Origin: Bacteroidales bacterium
Lineage (GTDB): Bacteria > Bacteroidota > Bacteroidia > Bacteroidales > JAIOZK01
Assembly: GCA_021740625.1 (NCBI GenBank)
Contig: JAIOZK010000006.1
Span: 62,001-126,000 of the forward strand
Reading direction: 5' to 3'
Length of the DNA stretch: 64,000 bases
Below the pieces are notes generated by a model. The model was not told the DNA's origin and did no database searches. It saw nothing but the letters and a program-made list of their open reading frames with translations. This document shows positions 46,686 through 54,992 of this stretch, piece after piece (positions within the stretch are counted from its first letter, which is position 1; every line of letters starts with the position of its first letter). Made by a program: the position numbers and the translations under genes.

Positions 46686-48860
46686 TCACTCAATATCTGC
46701 AAGTGCATTGCCGGCCTCAACCATTTCATGGAGGTCGACCAGCAGTTTGGTAATCTTGCAATCCTTGCTGGCGGTGATGTTGTTTTCCATTTTCATAGCT
46801 TCGATCACCATGACCAGGTCACCCTTTTTCACTTCATCTCCTTCTTTTACTTCAATTTTAAATACCCTGCCCGGGATGGGTGCAATGATCTTGTTGGTAT
46901 CATCGCCCGAAACTTCCTCTTCATGGGCAGCCACATCAGCATCCAGCAGGTCGTGCCGCATGAACTGAAATTCTCCCTCATTGATTTTCACTTTGGTGAA
47001 GTTCTCATCTCCTTTGGCAAATTCTGCCATGTAAGAATCTTCCCCAATTTTAAAATCCACTTCACCTTTTTCGATGTGCAACATCTCGGCATTATAAATA
47101 TCGCCTTCAATCTCAAACTCATATTCTTTGTTCTTCACTTTGTTGATGTACACGGGTATTTCCTTTTCCCCATAGGCTACATCGATCTTCATATTGTTGC
47201 GCCAGAAACCGATTGCTGACCATACATCATTCCCGTTTGAGGAGGATTTATTGTCTTCAATTTGCCTGTTGTTCATGGTGTACAGGAGGAATCCGATCAT
47301 CGCTACCGGAAACTCCACTTTGTCCTTGTTGTAAGAACTTCTCTTGGGTTTTGCTTTTTCTGTCACGCTTACTTTTGATTTTGTTGGTTCATGTTCTTCT
47401 GCTCTGAATTTTTCAAGGTCGTGTTGAAACCTTTCTTTGGCAAGGCCTGATTTGTAGTCCCTGTATTGGGTTTCATGCATGGCAAACTCGAACAATTCCT
47501 CATCGTTTTCTCCCAGTTCCCAATCGTTCTCTTCCATCTCTTTGCGATACTTATCCAGTTCATCCGGGTAAGCATCCTGGGGATTTCCGGTATAAAATTC
47601 ACGTCCCTGTTTCTTAGCAAGTTCGACAATTTCAGGGGCAAGCGGTCCGGGCAATTTACCTGCTTTGCCCAGGATCATGTTCCAGGTATTCTCATCAATG
47701 GTGGAATACCTGGGTTCACCTTTGGCCATGTGGACAATGTTCAGCAGGGCAACATTTTTAACATACTGGCTGAAAGGCGTCACCAATGGGGGATAACCCA
47801 GTTTCGGCCACACATAAGCCACTTCCTCAAAAAGCTTCACCAGCAGTTCATCTTCCGAGAGTTCTTTCTTGCCTGCAGCTTTCAGCGAAAGGTTGATCCC
47901 CTGTTGCACACCTTTCAGGTCGGCCATCAAGCTTCCCATCATACCACCCGGCAATCCTGATTGTATCATCAGGGATGACATATAGCGGTTTTTGGGATTG
48001 ATCCAATGGCCCAGGAAATCATCAATGAAAGTTTGCGTCAGGTGCCTGGCTTCCATGTATGCCTCCATATTGATCTCGGGTACCAGGAAACCGGCATCAT
48101 CCAGCATTTCGCGAATGGTGATCACATCCGGGTGGACCATTCCCCAACTGAGGGGTTCCATGGCAGTATCCACGATATCAGCTCCTGCCTTGGCCACCTC
48201 GATCATGGAAGCAACCGAAAAGCCCGGTCCGGAATGCCCATGGTACTGCACCAGTATTTTGGGATATTTTTTCTTGATGGCATTCACCAGTTTCCCCAGT
48301 GTCACCGGTCTTCCAATACCGGCCATATCTTTCAGACAGATCTCATCTGCACCGTATTCCACGGCTTTATCCACAATCTTCATGTAATAGTCAACCGTAT
48401 GGATTTTAGAATAGGTAATACTCAAGGCCACCTGTGAGATCATCCCCGCTTCTTTGGCATATTTCACGGATAATTCAAGGTTGCGGTGATCGTTCAACCC
48501 GTCAAAGGAACGGGCAATGTCTGTTCCCTGGGCTTTTTTCACCTGGTACATCAGGTGGCGCACATCTGCAGGTACGGGGAACATCCTGATGCCGTTGAGC
48601 GCCCTTTCGAGCATATGGGTTTGGATCCCGGCATCATTGAAAGCCTGGGTCCATTCCCTGACAGCTTTGTTTGGGTTTTCCCCGTAAAGAAGCTGCACCT
48701 GCTCAAATGCACCTCCATTTGTTTCAATACGGGCAAAACAACCCATATCCACAATAACAGGTGCTATTTTAGTCAATTGATCGACTCGCGGCTGGTATTT
48801 CCCGGATGACTGCCACATGTCGCGATAGATCAGACTGAATTTTATTTCTCGTTTCGCCAT
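46686..48860 (-). CDS. Biotin-dependent carboxyltransferase (pyruvate/oxaloacetate type) fused to biotin carrier domain
   Basis: 724 residues. The N-terminal barrel (1-330) is of the pyruvate carboxylase/oxaloacetate decarboxylase/transcarboxylase-5S type: metal ligands D14 (RDMWQSS), K177 in EICLKDMAG and H207, H209 in YHGHSGPG; Q17 and R86 sit where pyruvate-binding residues lie in pyruvate carboxylase, and T361 in LVTPFSQY aligns with the proton-relay threonine. A helical conserved-carboxylase region follows to about 480, then a linker, a beta-rich segment, and a biotinyl domain with EAMKMENN (biotinylated K690). There is no ATP-grasp biotin carboxylase domain. Lying between the methylcrotonyl-CoA carboxyltransferase and the dehydrogenase it may supply carboxybiotin from oxaloacetate, a transcarboxylase design. 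The H-to-W change in RDMWQS is unusual. Confidence 0.85.
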   Translation of the reverse strand: MAKREIKFSLIYRDMWQSSGKYQPRVDQLTKIAPVIVDMGCFARIETNGGAFEQVQLLYGENPNKAVREWTQAFNDAGIQTHMLERALNGIRMFPVPADVRHLMYQVKKAQGTDIARSFDGLNDHRNLELSVKYAKEAGMISQVALSITYSKIHTVDYYMKIVDKAVEYGADEICLKDMAGIGRPVTLGKLVNAIKKKYPKILVQYHGHSGPGFSVASMIEVAKAGADIVDTAMEPLSWGMVHPDVITIREMLDDAGFLVPEINMEAYMEARHLTQTFIDDFLGHWINPKNRYMSSLMIQSGLPGGMMGSLMADLKGVQQGINLSLKAAGKKELSEDELLVKLFEEVAYVWPKLGYPPLVTPFSQYVKNVALLNIVHMAKGEPRYSTIDENTWNMILGKAGKLPGPLAPEIVELAKKQGREFYTGNPQDAYPDELDKYRKEMEENDWELGENDEELFEFAMHETQYRDYKSGLAKERFQHDLEKFRAEEHEPTKSKVSVTEKAKPKRSSYNKDKVEFPVAMIGFLLYTMNNRQIEDNKSSSNGNDVWSAIGFWRNNMKIDVAYGEKEIPVYINKVKNKEYEFEIEGDIYNAEMLHIEKGEVDFKIGEDSYMAEFAKGDENFTKVKINEGEFQFMRHDLLDADVAAHEEEVSGDDTNKIIAPIPGRVFKIEVKEGDEVKKGDLVMVIEAMKMENNITASKDCKITKLLVDLHEMVEAGNALADIE

Positions 48861-48908
48861 TTTTCAATATGCTTGTTACTTAATTAATTTCTTTTTTATT
48901 GATCCTTG

Positions 48909-48936
48909 ATCCAGTATCCAGCATCCAGCATCCAGT
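48909..48936. repeat. 7-bp tandem array, copy A
   Basis: Four perfect-phase heptamers ATCCAGT, ATCCAGC, ATCCAGC, ATCCAGT; further degenerate GATCCAGG/GTCCAGG units continue to about 48960. It separates the hydratase gene from the biotin-dependent enzyme gene. Confidence 0.7.
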
Positions 48937-48965
48937 AACAAGGATCCAGGGTCCAGGATCTAGCT

Positions 48966-49754
48966 TCATTCTGTCCACTTTGGTTTTCGTTTTTCGAGGA
49001 AGGAAGCCATGCCTTCCTGTCCTTCTTCCGAAGCTCTCAGCTCAGCGATCAGCTTTGCTGTCATATCGATAGAATCTTCAAAATCATATTTGTTGTACAG
49101 ATCGTAGATAAGCTTCTTCGCAGCGGTAACGGCTGCCGGCCCGCTGCTTTTCAAAATCTTGATTGTTTTGGCCGCTGTTTCTTCCAGGGCTTCGGCAGGA
49201 ACGGCTTTGTTGGCAAGGCCCAGTTTTTCTGCCTCATCCCCAAGGAACCTCCTGCCGGTCAACATCAGATCGCGGGCGCCGTATTCACCGATTCTTTTCA
49301 CCACATAGGGGGAGATGGTGGCCGGGGCAATGCCCAGTTTCACTTCCGCAAATGCGAATTTTGTGTCTTCAGCGGCATACACAAAATCACAGGCTGCCAG
49401 CAATCCATTGGCACCCCCGATGGCTGCGCCATGCACTAGTGCAATTGTTGGTTTAGTGCATGTATAGATAGCATTGAAGCATTTGGCAAGCTTCAGGCTG
49501 TCCTGGTAGTTCTCTTCGTATCCGAATTTCGCAATGCCTTTCATATAATTAAGATCGGCACCTGCACAAAATGACTTGCCCTTTCCTGCCAGAATCACAA
49601 CCCTGACATCCTTCATTTCATCGATCTCCCCGAAGCAATCCACGATCTCAGCGATCATTTCAGCATTCATCGCATTGTGTTTCTCAGGCCTGTTCAACCA
49701 AATCCTGCCAACATGATCCTCAAACTCGAATTCTATGTTTTGAAATTCCTTCAT
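48966..49754 (-). CDS. Enoyl-CoA hydratase/isomerase family protein (methylglutaconyl-CoA hydratase type)
   Basis: 262 residues from the ATG at 49754 (MKEFQNIEFEFEDHVGRIWLNRPEK). Crotonase-fold motifs: LAGKGKSFCAGADLNYM, then ALVHGAAIGGANGLLAACDFVYA with the oxyanion hole, and AEVKLGIAPATISPYVVKRIGE bearing the catalytic glutamate region. In this operon it is the natural candidate for hydrating 3-methylglutaconyl-CoA to HMG-CoA, the step between the methylcrotonyl-CoA carboxyltransferase and HMG-CoA lyase. The gene is flanked on both sides by short 7-bp tandem arrays. Confidence 0.85.
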   Translation of the reverse strand: MKEFQNIEFEFEDHVGRIWLNRPEKHNAMNAEMIAEIVDCFGEIDEMKDVRVVILAGKGKSFCAGADLNYMKGIAKFGYEENYQDSLKLAKCFNAIYTCTKPTIALVHGAAIGGANGLLAACDFVYAAEDTKFAFAEVKLGIAPATISPYVVKRIGEYGARDLMLTGRRFLGDEAEKLGLANKAVPAEALEETAAKTIKILKSSGPAAVTAAKKLIYDLYNKYDFEDSIDMTAKLIAELRASEEGQEGMASFLEKRKPKWTE

Positions 49755-49796
49755 TATAAATAAAACCAATTGATTTCTTATTTAATCAATAACCAT

Positions 49797-49824
49797 ATCC
49801 AACATCCAGTATCCAGCCTCCAGC
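49797..49824. repeat. 7-bp tandem array, copy B
   Basis: Heptamers ATCCAAC, ATCCAGT, ATCCAGC, CTCCAGC, the same unit and orientation as at 48909-48936, on the other side of the hydratase gene. Confidence 0.65.
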
Positions 49825-49830
49825 CTCTCT

Positions 49831-51438
49831 TTACATCCTGAACACCCCATATTTCTGTTCTTCAATTTCTTTATTCAGCGAAGCTGAGATACCCAGTGCA
49901 AGTACCTTACGTGTATCTACCGGGTCGAGAATGCCATCATCCCACAACCTGGCCGTGCTGTAATAAGCCGAACCTTCGAATTCATATTTTTCAATGATCT
50001 TTTTCCTCAGGGCCTCTTTTTCATCTTCCGGCATCTCTTTGCCTTTGGCTTTGTATTGATCTTCCTTCACGGTAGTGAGAACACCTGCAGCCTGCATGCC
50101 TCCCATTACAGAGATTTTTGCATTGGGCCACATAAACAGAAGGCGTGGACTGTATGCCCTGCCGGCCATGCCGTAGTTTCCGGCCCCGAATGACCCACCA
50201 AATATGATGGTGAATTTTGGCACATTTGCATTGGATACTGCATGGACCAGTTTGGCCCCGTCTTTTGCGATTCCGCCTCTTTCATATTGTTTTCCCACGA
50301 TAAACCCGGTGATGTTCTGCAAGAAAACCAGTGGGATCTTCCTGGAAGTGCACAATTCAATGAAGTGGGCACCCTTCAGGGCTGACTCTGAGAACAAAAC
50401 ACCATTGTTGGCCAGGATACCTACCGGGAAACCCATGATATTGGCAAATCCTGTAACCAGTGTTTTCCCGTATTTTTCCTTGAACTCATGAAAGCGGCTG
50501 CCATCCACGATACGGGCAATCACCTCTTTTGCATCCACCTGTTTTTTCAGGTCGATGGGTGCAATGCCATAAAGTTCCTCCGGGTCGTAATAGGGATCTT
50601 CGATGGGCTCAATATTCAAGGCTTCTCTTTTTTTATGATCCAGGTTTTCAAAAATATTCCTGCAGATCTGCAGAGCATGAACATCATTTTCAGCAAAATG
50701 ATCGGCCACCCCGGAGATGGAGGTATGCACATCGGCACCACCAAGTTCTTCGGGCGTAACAACCTCACCGGTTGCAGCTTTTACCAGGGGAGGACCTCCC
50801 AGGAAAATGGTGCCCTGTTTTTTCACGATGATGGTTTCATCACTCATGGCAGGAACATAGGCACCGCCTGCCGTGCAGGACCCCATTACAATAGCGATCT
50901 GGGGTACGCCCATCGCGGAAAGCCTGGCCTGGTTGAAGAAGAAACGGCCGAAATGATCCCGGTCGGGAAATACGTTGGCTTGCTCCGGAAGGAAAACACC
51001 GCCGGAGTCGACCATGTAAACGCATGGTAATTGATTCTCCATGGCAATTTCCTGTGCCCGCAAGTGTTTCTTGATGGTTTCCTTGATGTATGTACCTCCT
51101 TTCACAGTGGCATCATTGGCAATGATCACTGTTTCGCGTCCGTGAATGATTCCGATACCGGTCACAATGCCGGCAGATGGGTGCTGATTATCCATTATAT
51201 CATAGGCTGCCAGGGCCGACAACTCCACAAAAGGTGTATTGGGATCGATGAGTTTCTCCACGCGCTCGCGGGCCAGCAGCTTCCCCCTTCCCTTATGCTT
51301 TTGAATAGCTTTCTCAGGGCCTCCTTTGGAGATTTCACGCTGGATCTTTTTGTATTTGCTAAGGAGTTGCAAAAACTCTTCTTTATTCCGTTTAAACTCA
51401 TCGGAATTAACGTCGATCTTAGAATCAATTCTAAACAC
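49831..51438 (-). CDS. Methylcrotonyl-CoA carboxylase-type carboxyltransferase (beta subunit)
   Basis: 535 residues from a GTG start ([20 protein letters not shown]). Strong match to the MCC beta branch of acyl-CoA carboxyltransferases: [66 protein letters not shown] and [19 protein letters not shown] are nearly diagnostic, and [17 protein letters not shown] follows. It transfers a carboxyl from carboxybiotin to 3-methylcrotonyl-CoA. The alpha subunit with biotin carboxylase normally next to it is missing; the only biotin carrier in the locus is on the 724-residue carboxyltransferase fusion. First gene of the minus-strand operon, with a divergent promoter region shared with the HMG-CoA lyase-like genes. 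Confidence 0.93.
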   Translation of the reverse strand: MFRIDSKIDVNSDEFKRNKEEFLQLLSKYKKIQREISKGGPEKAIQKHKGRGKLLARERVEKLIDPNTPFVELSALAAYDIMDNQHPSAGIVTGIGIIHGRETVIIANDATVKGGTYIKETIKKHLRAQEIAMENQLPCVYMVDSGGVFLPEQANVFPDRDHFGRFFFNQARLSAMGVPQIAIVMGSCTAGGAYVPAMSDETIIVKKQGTIFLGGPPLVKAATGEVVTPEELGGADVHTSISGVADHFAENDVHALQICRNIFENLDHKKREALNIEPIEDPYYDPEELYGIAPIDLKKQVDAKEVIARIVDGSRFHEFKEKYGKTLVTGFANIMGFPVGILANNGVLFSESALKGAHFIELCTSRKIPLVFLQNITGFIVGKQYERGGIAKDGAKLVHAVSNANVPKFTIIFGGSFGAGNYGMAGRAYSPRLLFMWPNAKISVMGGMQAAGVLTTVKEDQYKAKGKEMPEDEKEALRKKIIEKYEFEGSAYYSTARLWDDGILDPVDTRKVLALGISASLNKEIEEQKYGVFRM

Positions 51439-51505
51439 AATAATTAAATTTGGTTAAACCTTATTATCTCTTTATCAATATCTTCTGTTGCCGGTATCAA
51501 AGGTT

Positions 51506-51523
51506 TTGCCCCGTGCAGGGCAA
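51506..51523. promoter_or_regulatory. Palindrome in the divergent leucine-locus control region
   Basis: TTGCCC-CGTGCA-GGGCAA is a perfect 6-bp dyad about 67 bases upstream of the carboxyltransferase start and 93 upstream of the lyase-like gene start. Its place between two divergent catabolic operons suggests an operator for a dimeric regulator. No T-run follows it. This is inference from symmetry and position. Confidence 0.35.
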
Positions 51524-51615
51524 GTTTGCTCTATGCAATGATAAGAAAAAAATCTATATCTTAGTGGGGTAATCATAGTCTGTCTTACTTATTTATTAAC
51601 CTAAAATTCTGTTAT

Positions 51616-52626
51616 ATGGATTATCCCAAAAAAGTCCGAATTGGCGAAATTACCGTAAGAGACGGTTTTCAACATGAAGAAATTTTTATACCCACCGATG
51701 CAAAGCTATGGGTCCTGGAACAATTGATTCTGGCAGGTTTCAGGAACATTGAAACAACCAACTTTGGAAACCCCCGGGGTATGCCCCAGTTTAAAGATGC
51801 AGATGAATTGATGCAGAAGCTTCATAAAAGCAAAAGGGTAAAACACATGCTGGATGATGTAACCCTTACTGCAGTTACCATCAGAGAAAGATCCATTGAA
51901 CGTGCCATTCAGGCTAAAAAAGATGGTTATGGCGTAGACCGCATCCTTGTCATGGTTTCAACCAGTGAATCGCATCAGAAAAAGAATTCCGGATTGAGCA
52001 TAGACGAATATTTTAAGATGTGTGAAGAATATATTCCCAAATGCCATGATGCCGGAATTCTTGTGAATGGAACCGTCAGCACCATTTGGGGTTGCCCGAT
52101 CGAAGGACCTACCGAAATGAAAAAAGCTGTTGAATTTACACAGCGCTGGCTCGACATGGGCGCCGATGATGTGGAACATGCCGATCATGATGGTTCAGCA
52201 GCACCCAACCGTGTTTATGATTATTTTTCCATGCTGCTGGATGCCATACCAAAACCGGAAAAGCATATTGCACATTTTCATACCACACGCGGATGGGGGC
52301 TGGCCAATGTTCTGGCTGCCCTGCAGGCCGGGATTACCAACTATGAATCCTGCATGGGCGGAACCGGCGGACAACCCGCCAATTTTGTGAGCGGTGTGCC
52401 CGTTTCGGGAACAGGGGCATACTACTACAAGGATCCCAATATTGTTGGGCTGGTTTCCACGGAAGATATGGTGGTAATGATGGATGAAATGGGTATCGAT
52501 ACCGGTGTGGATGTTGACAAAGTGCTCGATATTGGCAGAATGCTTGAAAAAATACTCGGCCGTAGACTGAGATCCGAATCTATAAAAAATGGAAGGATAC
52601 CAAAGGAATTAACCGGAAGGAAATAA
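51616..52626 (+). CDS. HMG-CoA-lyase-like aldolase (DRE-TIM family), active-site Cys absent
   Basis: 336-residue DRE-TIM metallolyase. The metal and catalytic arginine motif is EITVRDGFQHEE (residues 11-22), with NIETTNFGNPRGMPQFKD matching the VEVTSFVSP block of HMG-CoA lyases, and AHFHTTRGWGLAN giving the His-x-His metal pair. In HMG-CoA lyases the mobile loop is GGLGGCP with a catalytic cysteine; here it reads GGTGGQPAN, so that cysteine is replaced by glutamine. It therefore may cleave or form a different CoA ester, or rely on its paralogue. Followed by that paralogue, the canonical-looking lyase, 63 bases downstream. Confidence 0.8.
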   Translation: MDYPKKVRIGEITVRDGFQHEEIFIPTDAKLWVLEQLILAGFRNIETTNFGNPRGMPQFKDADELMQKLHKSKRVKHMLDDVTLTAVTIRERSIERAIQAKKDGYGVDRILVMVSTSESHQKKNSGLSIDEYFKMCEEYIPKCHDAGILVNGTVSTIWGCPIEGPTEMKKAVEFTQRWLDMGADDVEHADHDGSAAPNRVYDYFSMLLDAIPKPEKHIAHFHTTRGWGLANVLAALQAGITNYESCMGGTGGQPANFVSGVPVSGTGAYYYKDPNIVGLVSTEDMVVMMDEMGIDTGVDVDKVLDIGRMLEKILGRRLRSESIKNGRIPKELTGRK

Positions 52627-52689
52627 ATAAACATTTTACAGGAGAACCCAATTTACCCGTAAATCTGTCGTTCAGATCAGGGGAATGAT

Positions 52690-53550
52690 ATGCTAAAGAT
52701 TATTGAGACACCTCGGGATGGTATTCAGGGTATCAGTGGATTTATTCCCACCAGAAAGAAAGTTGAATACCTCAACACCTTGCTAAAGGCAGGTTTCGAT
52801 ACGGTTGAGGTGGGAAGTTTCGTTTCACCCCGGGCCATCCCCCAGCTCAGGGATACGGAAGAGGTGTTGAGAAAAATAGACCTTTCTGATTCTCACTCCA
52901 AGATCATGGTGTTGGTTGCAAATAAAGCCGGGGCTAGCAATGCCGTGCGTTTTGATGCGGTGGATCATATTTCTTTTCCTTTTTCCGTTTCGGAAACTTT
53001 CCTCAGGAAAAACATCAGAAAGGACTTTCAAAAAGGATTTGAGGAAGTAGAAGATATCCTTGAAATTTCTCTTTCGCATGGGAAAGAATTGATCGTTTAC
53101 CTCTCCATGGGATTCGGCAATCCGTATTCGGATCCCTGGAGCCTGGAGATCGTGGAATACTGGGCCGGCAAGCTCTTTGACCTGGGATTGCGTACCATTC
53201 CCCTGTCGGATATTACCGGTGAATCCACACCTGAAAAGATCAGTGCTGTTTACCGGACCCTGGTAAAAGCATTTCCAAAAGCCGAGTTTGGATTCCATTT
53301 GCATGCAACACGAGACAAGTGGTATGAAAAGGTAAACGCTGCATACAGCTCAGGATGCAGGAGGTTTGACAGCGTGCTCGGGGGATTGGGCGGCTGCCCG
53401 ATGACTGGCAAAGAAATGCTGACCAACCTTGATACTTTTTCATTTTTGAAGTATCTGGATGATATTGAAGTCTCCCCCGGTTTGAATAGTGAGGTGCTTC
53501 AGGAAGCGGCCCGCATCAGTCAGGAAATCAAAAACCAATATACAAAATGA
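52690..53550 (+). CDS. Hydroxymethylglutaryl-CoA lyase
   Basis: 286 residues. Motifs of HMG-CoA lyase are complete: ETPRDGIQGISGFIPTRKK with the catalytic arginine, VEVGSFVSPRAIPQL, FGFHLHATRDKWYEKV with the His-x-His metal site, and the active-site loop GGLGGCPMTGKEM with the catalytic cysteine. It splits HMG-CoA into acetoacetate and acetyl-CoA, the last carbon-cleaving step of leucine breakdown. The final bases overlap the next gene by 4 (ATGA). Together with the acetoacetate ligase and the opposing operon it completes the pathway. Confidence 0.9.
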   Translation: MLKIIETPRDGIQGISGFIPTRKKVEYLNTLLKAGFDTVEVGSFVSPRAIPQLRDTEEVLRKIDLSDSHSKIMVLVANKAGASNAVRFDAVDHISFPFSVSETFLRKNIRKDFQKGFEEVEDILEISLSHGKELIVYLSMGFGNPYSDPWSLEIVEYWAGKLFDLGLRTIPLSDITGESTPEKISAVYRTLVKAFPKAEFGFHLHATRDKWYEKVNAAYSSGCRRFDSVLGGLGGCPMTGKEMLTNLDTFSFLKYLDDIEVSPGLNSEVLQEAARISQEIKNQYTK

Positions 53551-54272
53551 AAGAAGAAAAAGTTGAATTAATCAGGATGATCGTGGATTTCTGGCACCGT
53601 ACCATGATGCATTATGCCATGTGGTTTGCAGAAGTTCAGCACCAGTTTGGCCGCGAGAAAGCGCTTGCGGTCATGAAAGAAGCACAAAAGAGAAGTTATT
53701 CCATACAGATGAAAAGACTGGGCAAGGTCCTGGGCTTTGAGATGGAGGAGGATATTCCGGCGCCCATGTTGAAAATGGATAAGGAAACGCTGACTAATCT
53801 CAGGAAGGCTGTTGCTGCAAACTGGCTGGCCAATGATGGTGTGTGGTTCCAGTCGGTGGAATTTAGCCGGGGCATGAACGATGCCAAAAGATGCAACGAT
53901 AGTGCCTGGGCACAGTTTTCCCCATTTGAGGCATGGTCGATCAAACGGCTGCTGGATTTACCCGAAAAGCCCGGGCTGGAAGGTCTTAAAAAAGCTTTGA
54001 ACCACAGATTGTATGCCTATATCAACGAACAAAGTTTCGAAGAGGAATCCGAAAATAGCTTTGTTTTCAAAATGAACGACTGCCGTGTTCAGAGTGCACG
54101 CAAAAGAAAAGGCCTTGATGATTATCCCTGTAAATCGGGTGGCCTGGTGGAATACACTACTTTTGCTGAAGCAATCGATGCCAGGATCAAAACAGAATGC
54201 ATCGGCTGTCCTCCCGACCCGCATCCTGAGGAGTGGTTTTGTGCGTGGAGGTTCAGTTTGAAAGAAAAATAA
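53547..54272 (+). CDS. DUF6125-like conserved cytosolic protein
   Basis: 241 residues, start overlapping the lyase stop, so translationally coupled. The first half is helical (WHRTMMHYAMWFAEVQHQFGREKALAVM) and is followed by LANDGVWFQSVEFSRGMNDAKRCNDSAWAQF. The second half contains conserved cysteines: NDCRVQSARKR, DYPCKSGG, ECIGCPPDPHPEEWFCAW; four to six Cys in this pattern suggest metal or iron-sulfur binding. It resembles DUF6125 / L-2-amino-thiazoline-4-carboxylate hydrolase-like families found in bacteria and archaea. Function unknown; coupling to HMG-CoA lyase suggests a part in the leucine-type pathway. Confidence 0.65.
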   Translation: MKEEKVELIRMIVDFWHRTMMHYAMWFAEVQHQFGREKALAVMKEAQKRSYSIQMKRLGKVLGFEMEEDIPAPMLKMDKETLTNLRKAVAANWLANDGVWFQSVEFSRGMNDAKRCNDSAWAQFSPFEAWSIKRLLDLPEKPGLEGLKKALNHRLYAYINEQSFEEESENSFVFKMNDCRVQSARKRKGLDDYPCKSGGLVEYTTFAEAIDARIKTECIGCPPDPHPEEWFCAWRFSLKEK

Positions 54273-54286
54273 AATATTCTAAGAAC

Positions 54287-54979
54287 ATGAAATTTGATCA
54301 AGAGTTTTATCAGGAAATAAAAAAAATCTATCCGGATAATATTGAATGGGGATTGGTTGGTATTCTTACAAAACAATCCAAAGTTTACACCTTATCATAT
54401 GATTCAAAAATACTATCTGGTATTTTTGAGATTTTTTGTGAACCTGTCATTAATAATATTGCCAAAGACAAAGGATTAACATTGGAAAAGACTGGCCAAA
54501 CAAGTTACCCAGACTTTACTTTGTTTGATCCCGGGAAGCCAAATGAAAAAATTGCTGTTGAAGTAAAATCCACATATCGAAAGTTTACGAAAGAAAATAA
54601 AATAAAAAAGTTCCATTTTACACTTGGCTCATATCGATCGTATATTCGAGACCCTCAAGGTAAAAAAGGTATACTCTACCCCTACAAGGAATACAAAGAG
54701 CACTGGATTATAGGATTTTTGTACACACGTAATCCTGCATGCAAAGTAACGGAGATTAAACAAGTAATTGAGGCATCTCAACTAAAATCTCCCTTCATGG
54801 ATATTGATTTTTTCGTACAAGAAAAACACAAAATAGCAGGAAAAACACCTGGTAGTGGAAATACAACAAATATTGGTTCTATTAAAACTGATAATATTGC
54901 AGATTTTAAGGCAGGCGAATCCGGATTTAAAACAAAAAAAGATTTTGATAATTACTGGAAAAATTATAAATTAGGCTAA
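54287..54979 (+). CDS. Type II restriction endonuclease, EcoRV family (predicted GATATC)
   Basis: 230 residues from the ATG at 54287. Clear EcoRV homologue by recall of that sequence: YPDFTLFDPGKPNEKIA, HWIIGFLYTRNPA and the recognition loop PGSGNTTNIGSI (G189, G191, N192, T193, N195), identical to the residues that read GATATC in EcoRV. The catalytic PD-ExK-type site is D76, E92, K94; EcoRV has Asp where E92 is. The C-terminus stops at YWKNYKLG, about 22 residues earlier than EcoRV (245 residues), so the last DNA-contacting tail is lost. The DNA is clearly AT-richer than the neighbours. Its methylase follows after 13 bases. Confidence 0.9.
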   Translation: MKFDQEFYQEIKKIYPDNIEWGLVGILTKQSKVYTLSYDSKILSGIFEIFCEPVINNIAKDKGLTLEKTGQTSYPDFTLFDPGKPNEKIAVEVKSTYRKFTKENKIKKFHFTLGSYRSYIRDPQGKKGILYPYKEYKEHWIIGFLYTRNPACKVTEIKQVIEASQLKSPFMDIDFFVQEKHKIAGKTPGSGNTTNIGSIKTDNIADFKAGESGFKTKKDFDNYWKNYKLG

Positions 54980-54992
54980 ACTATTTTGATTA

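Noticed and set aside
46686-48860. Biotin carboxylase domain inside the 724-residue protein
   Set aside because: No ATP-grasp motifs; all recognised segments belong to the carboxyltransferase barrel, the helical conserved-carboxylase region and the biotinyl domain.
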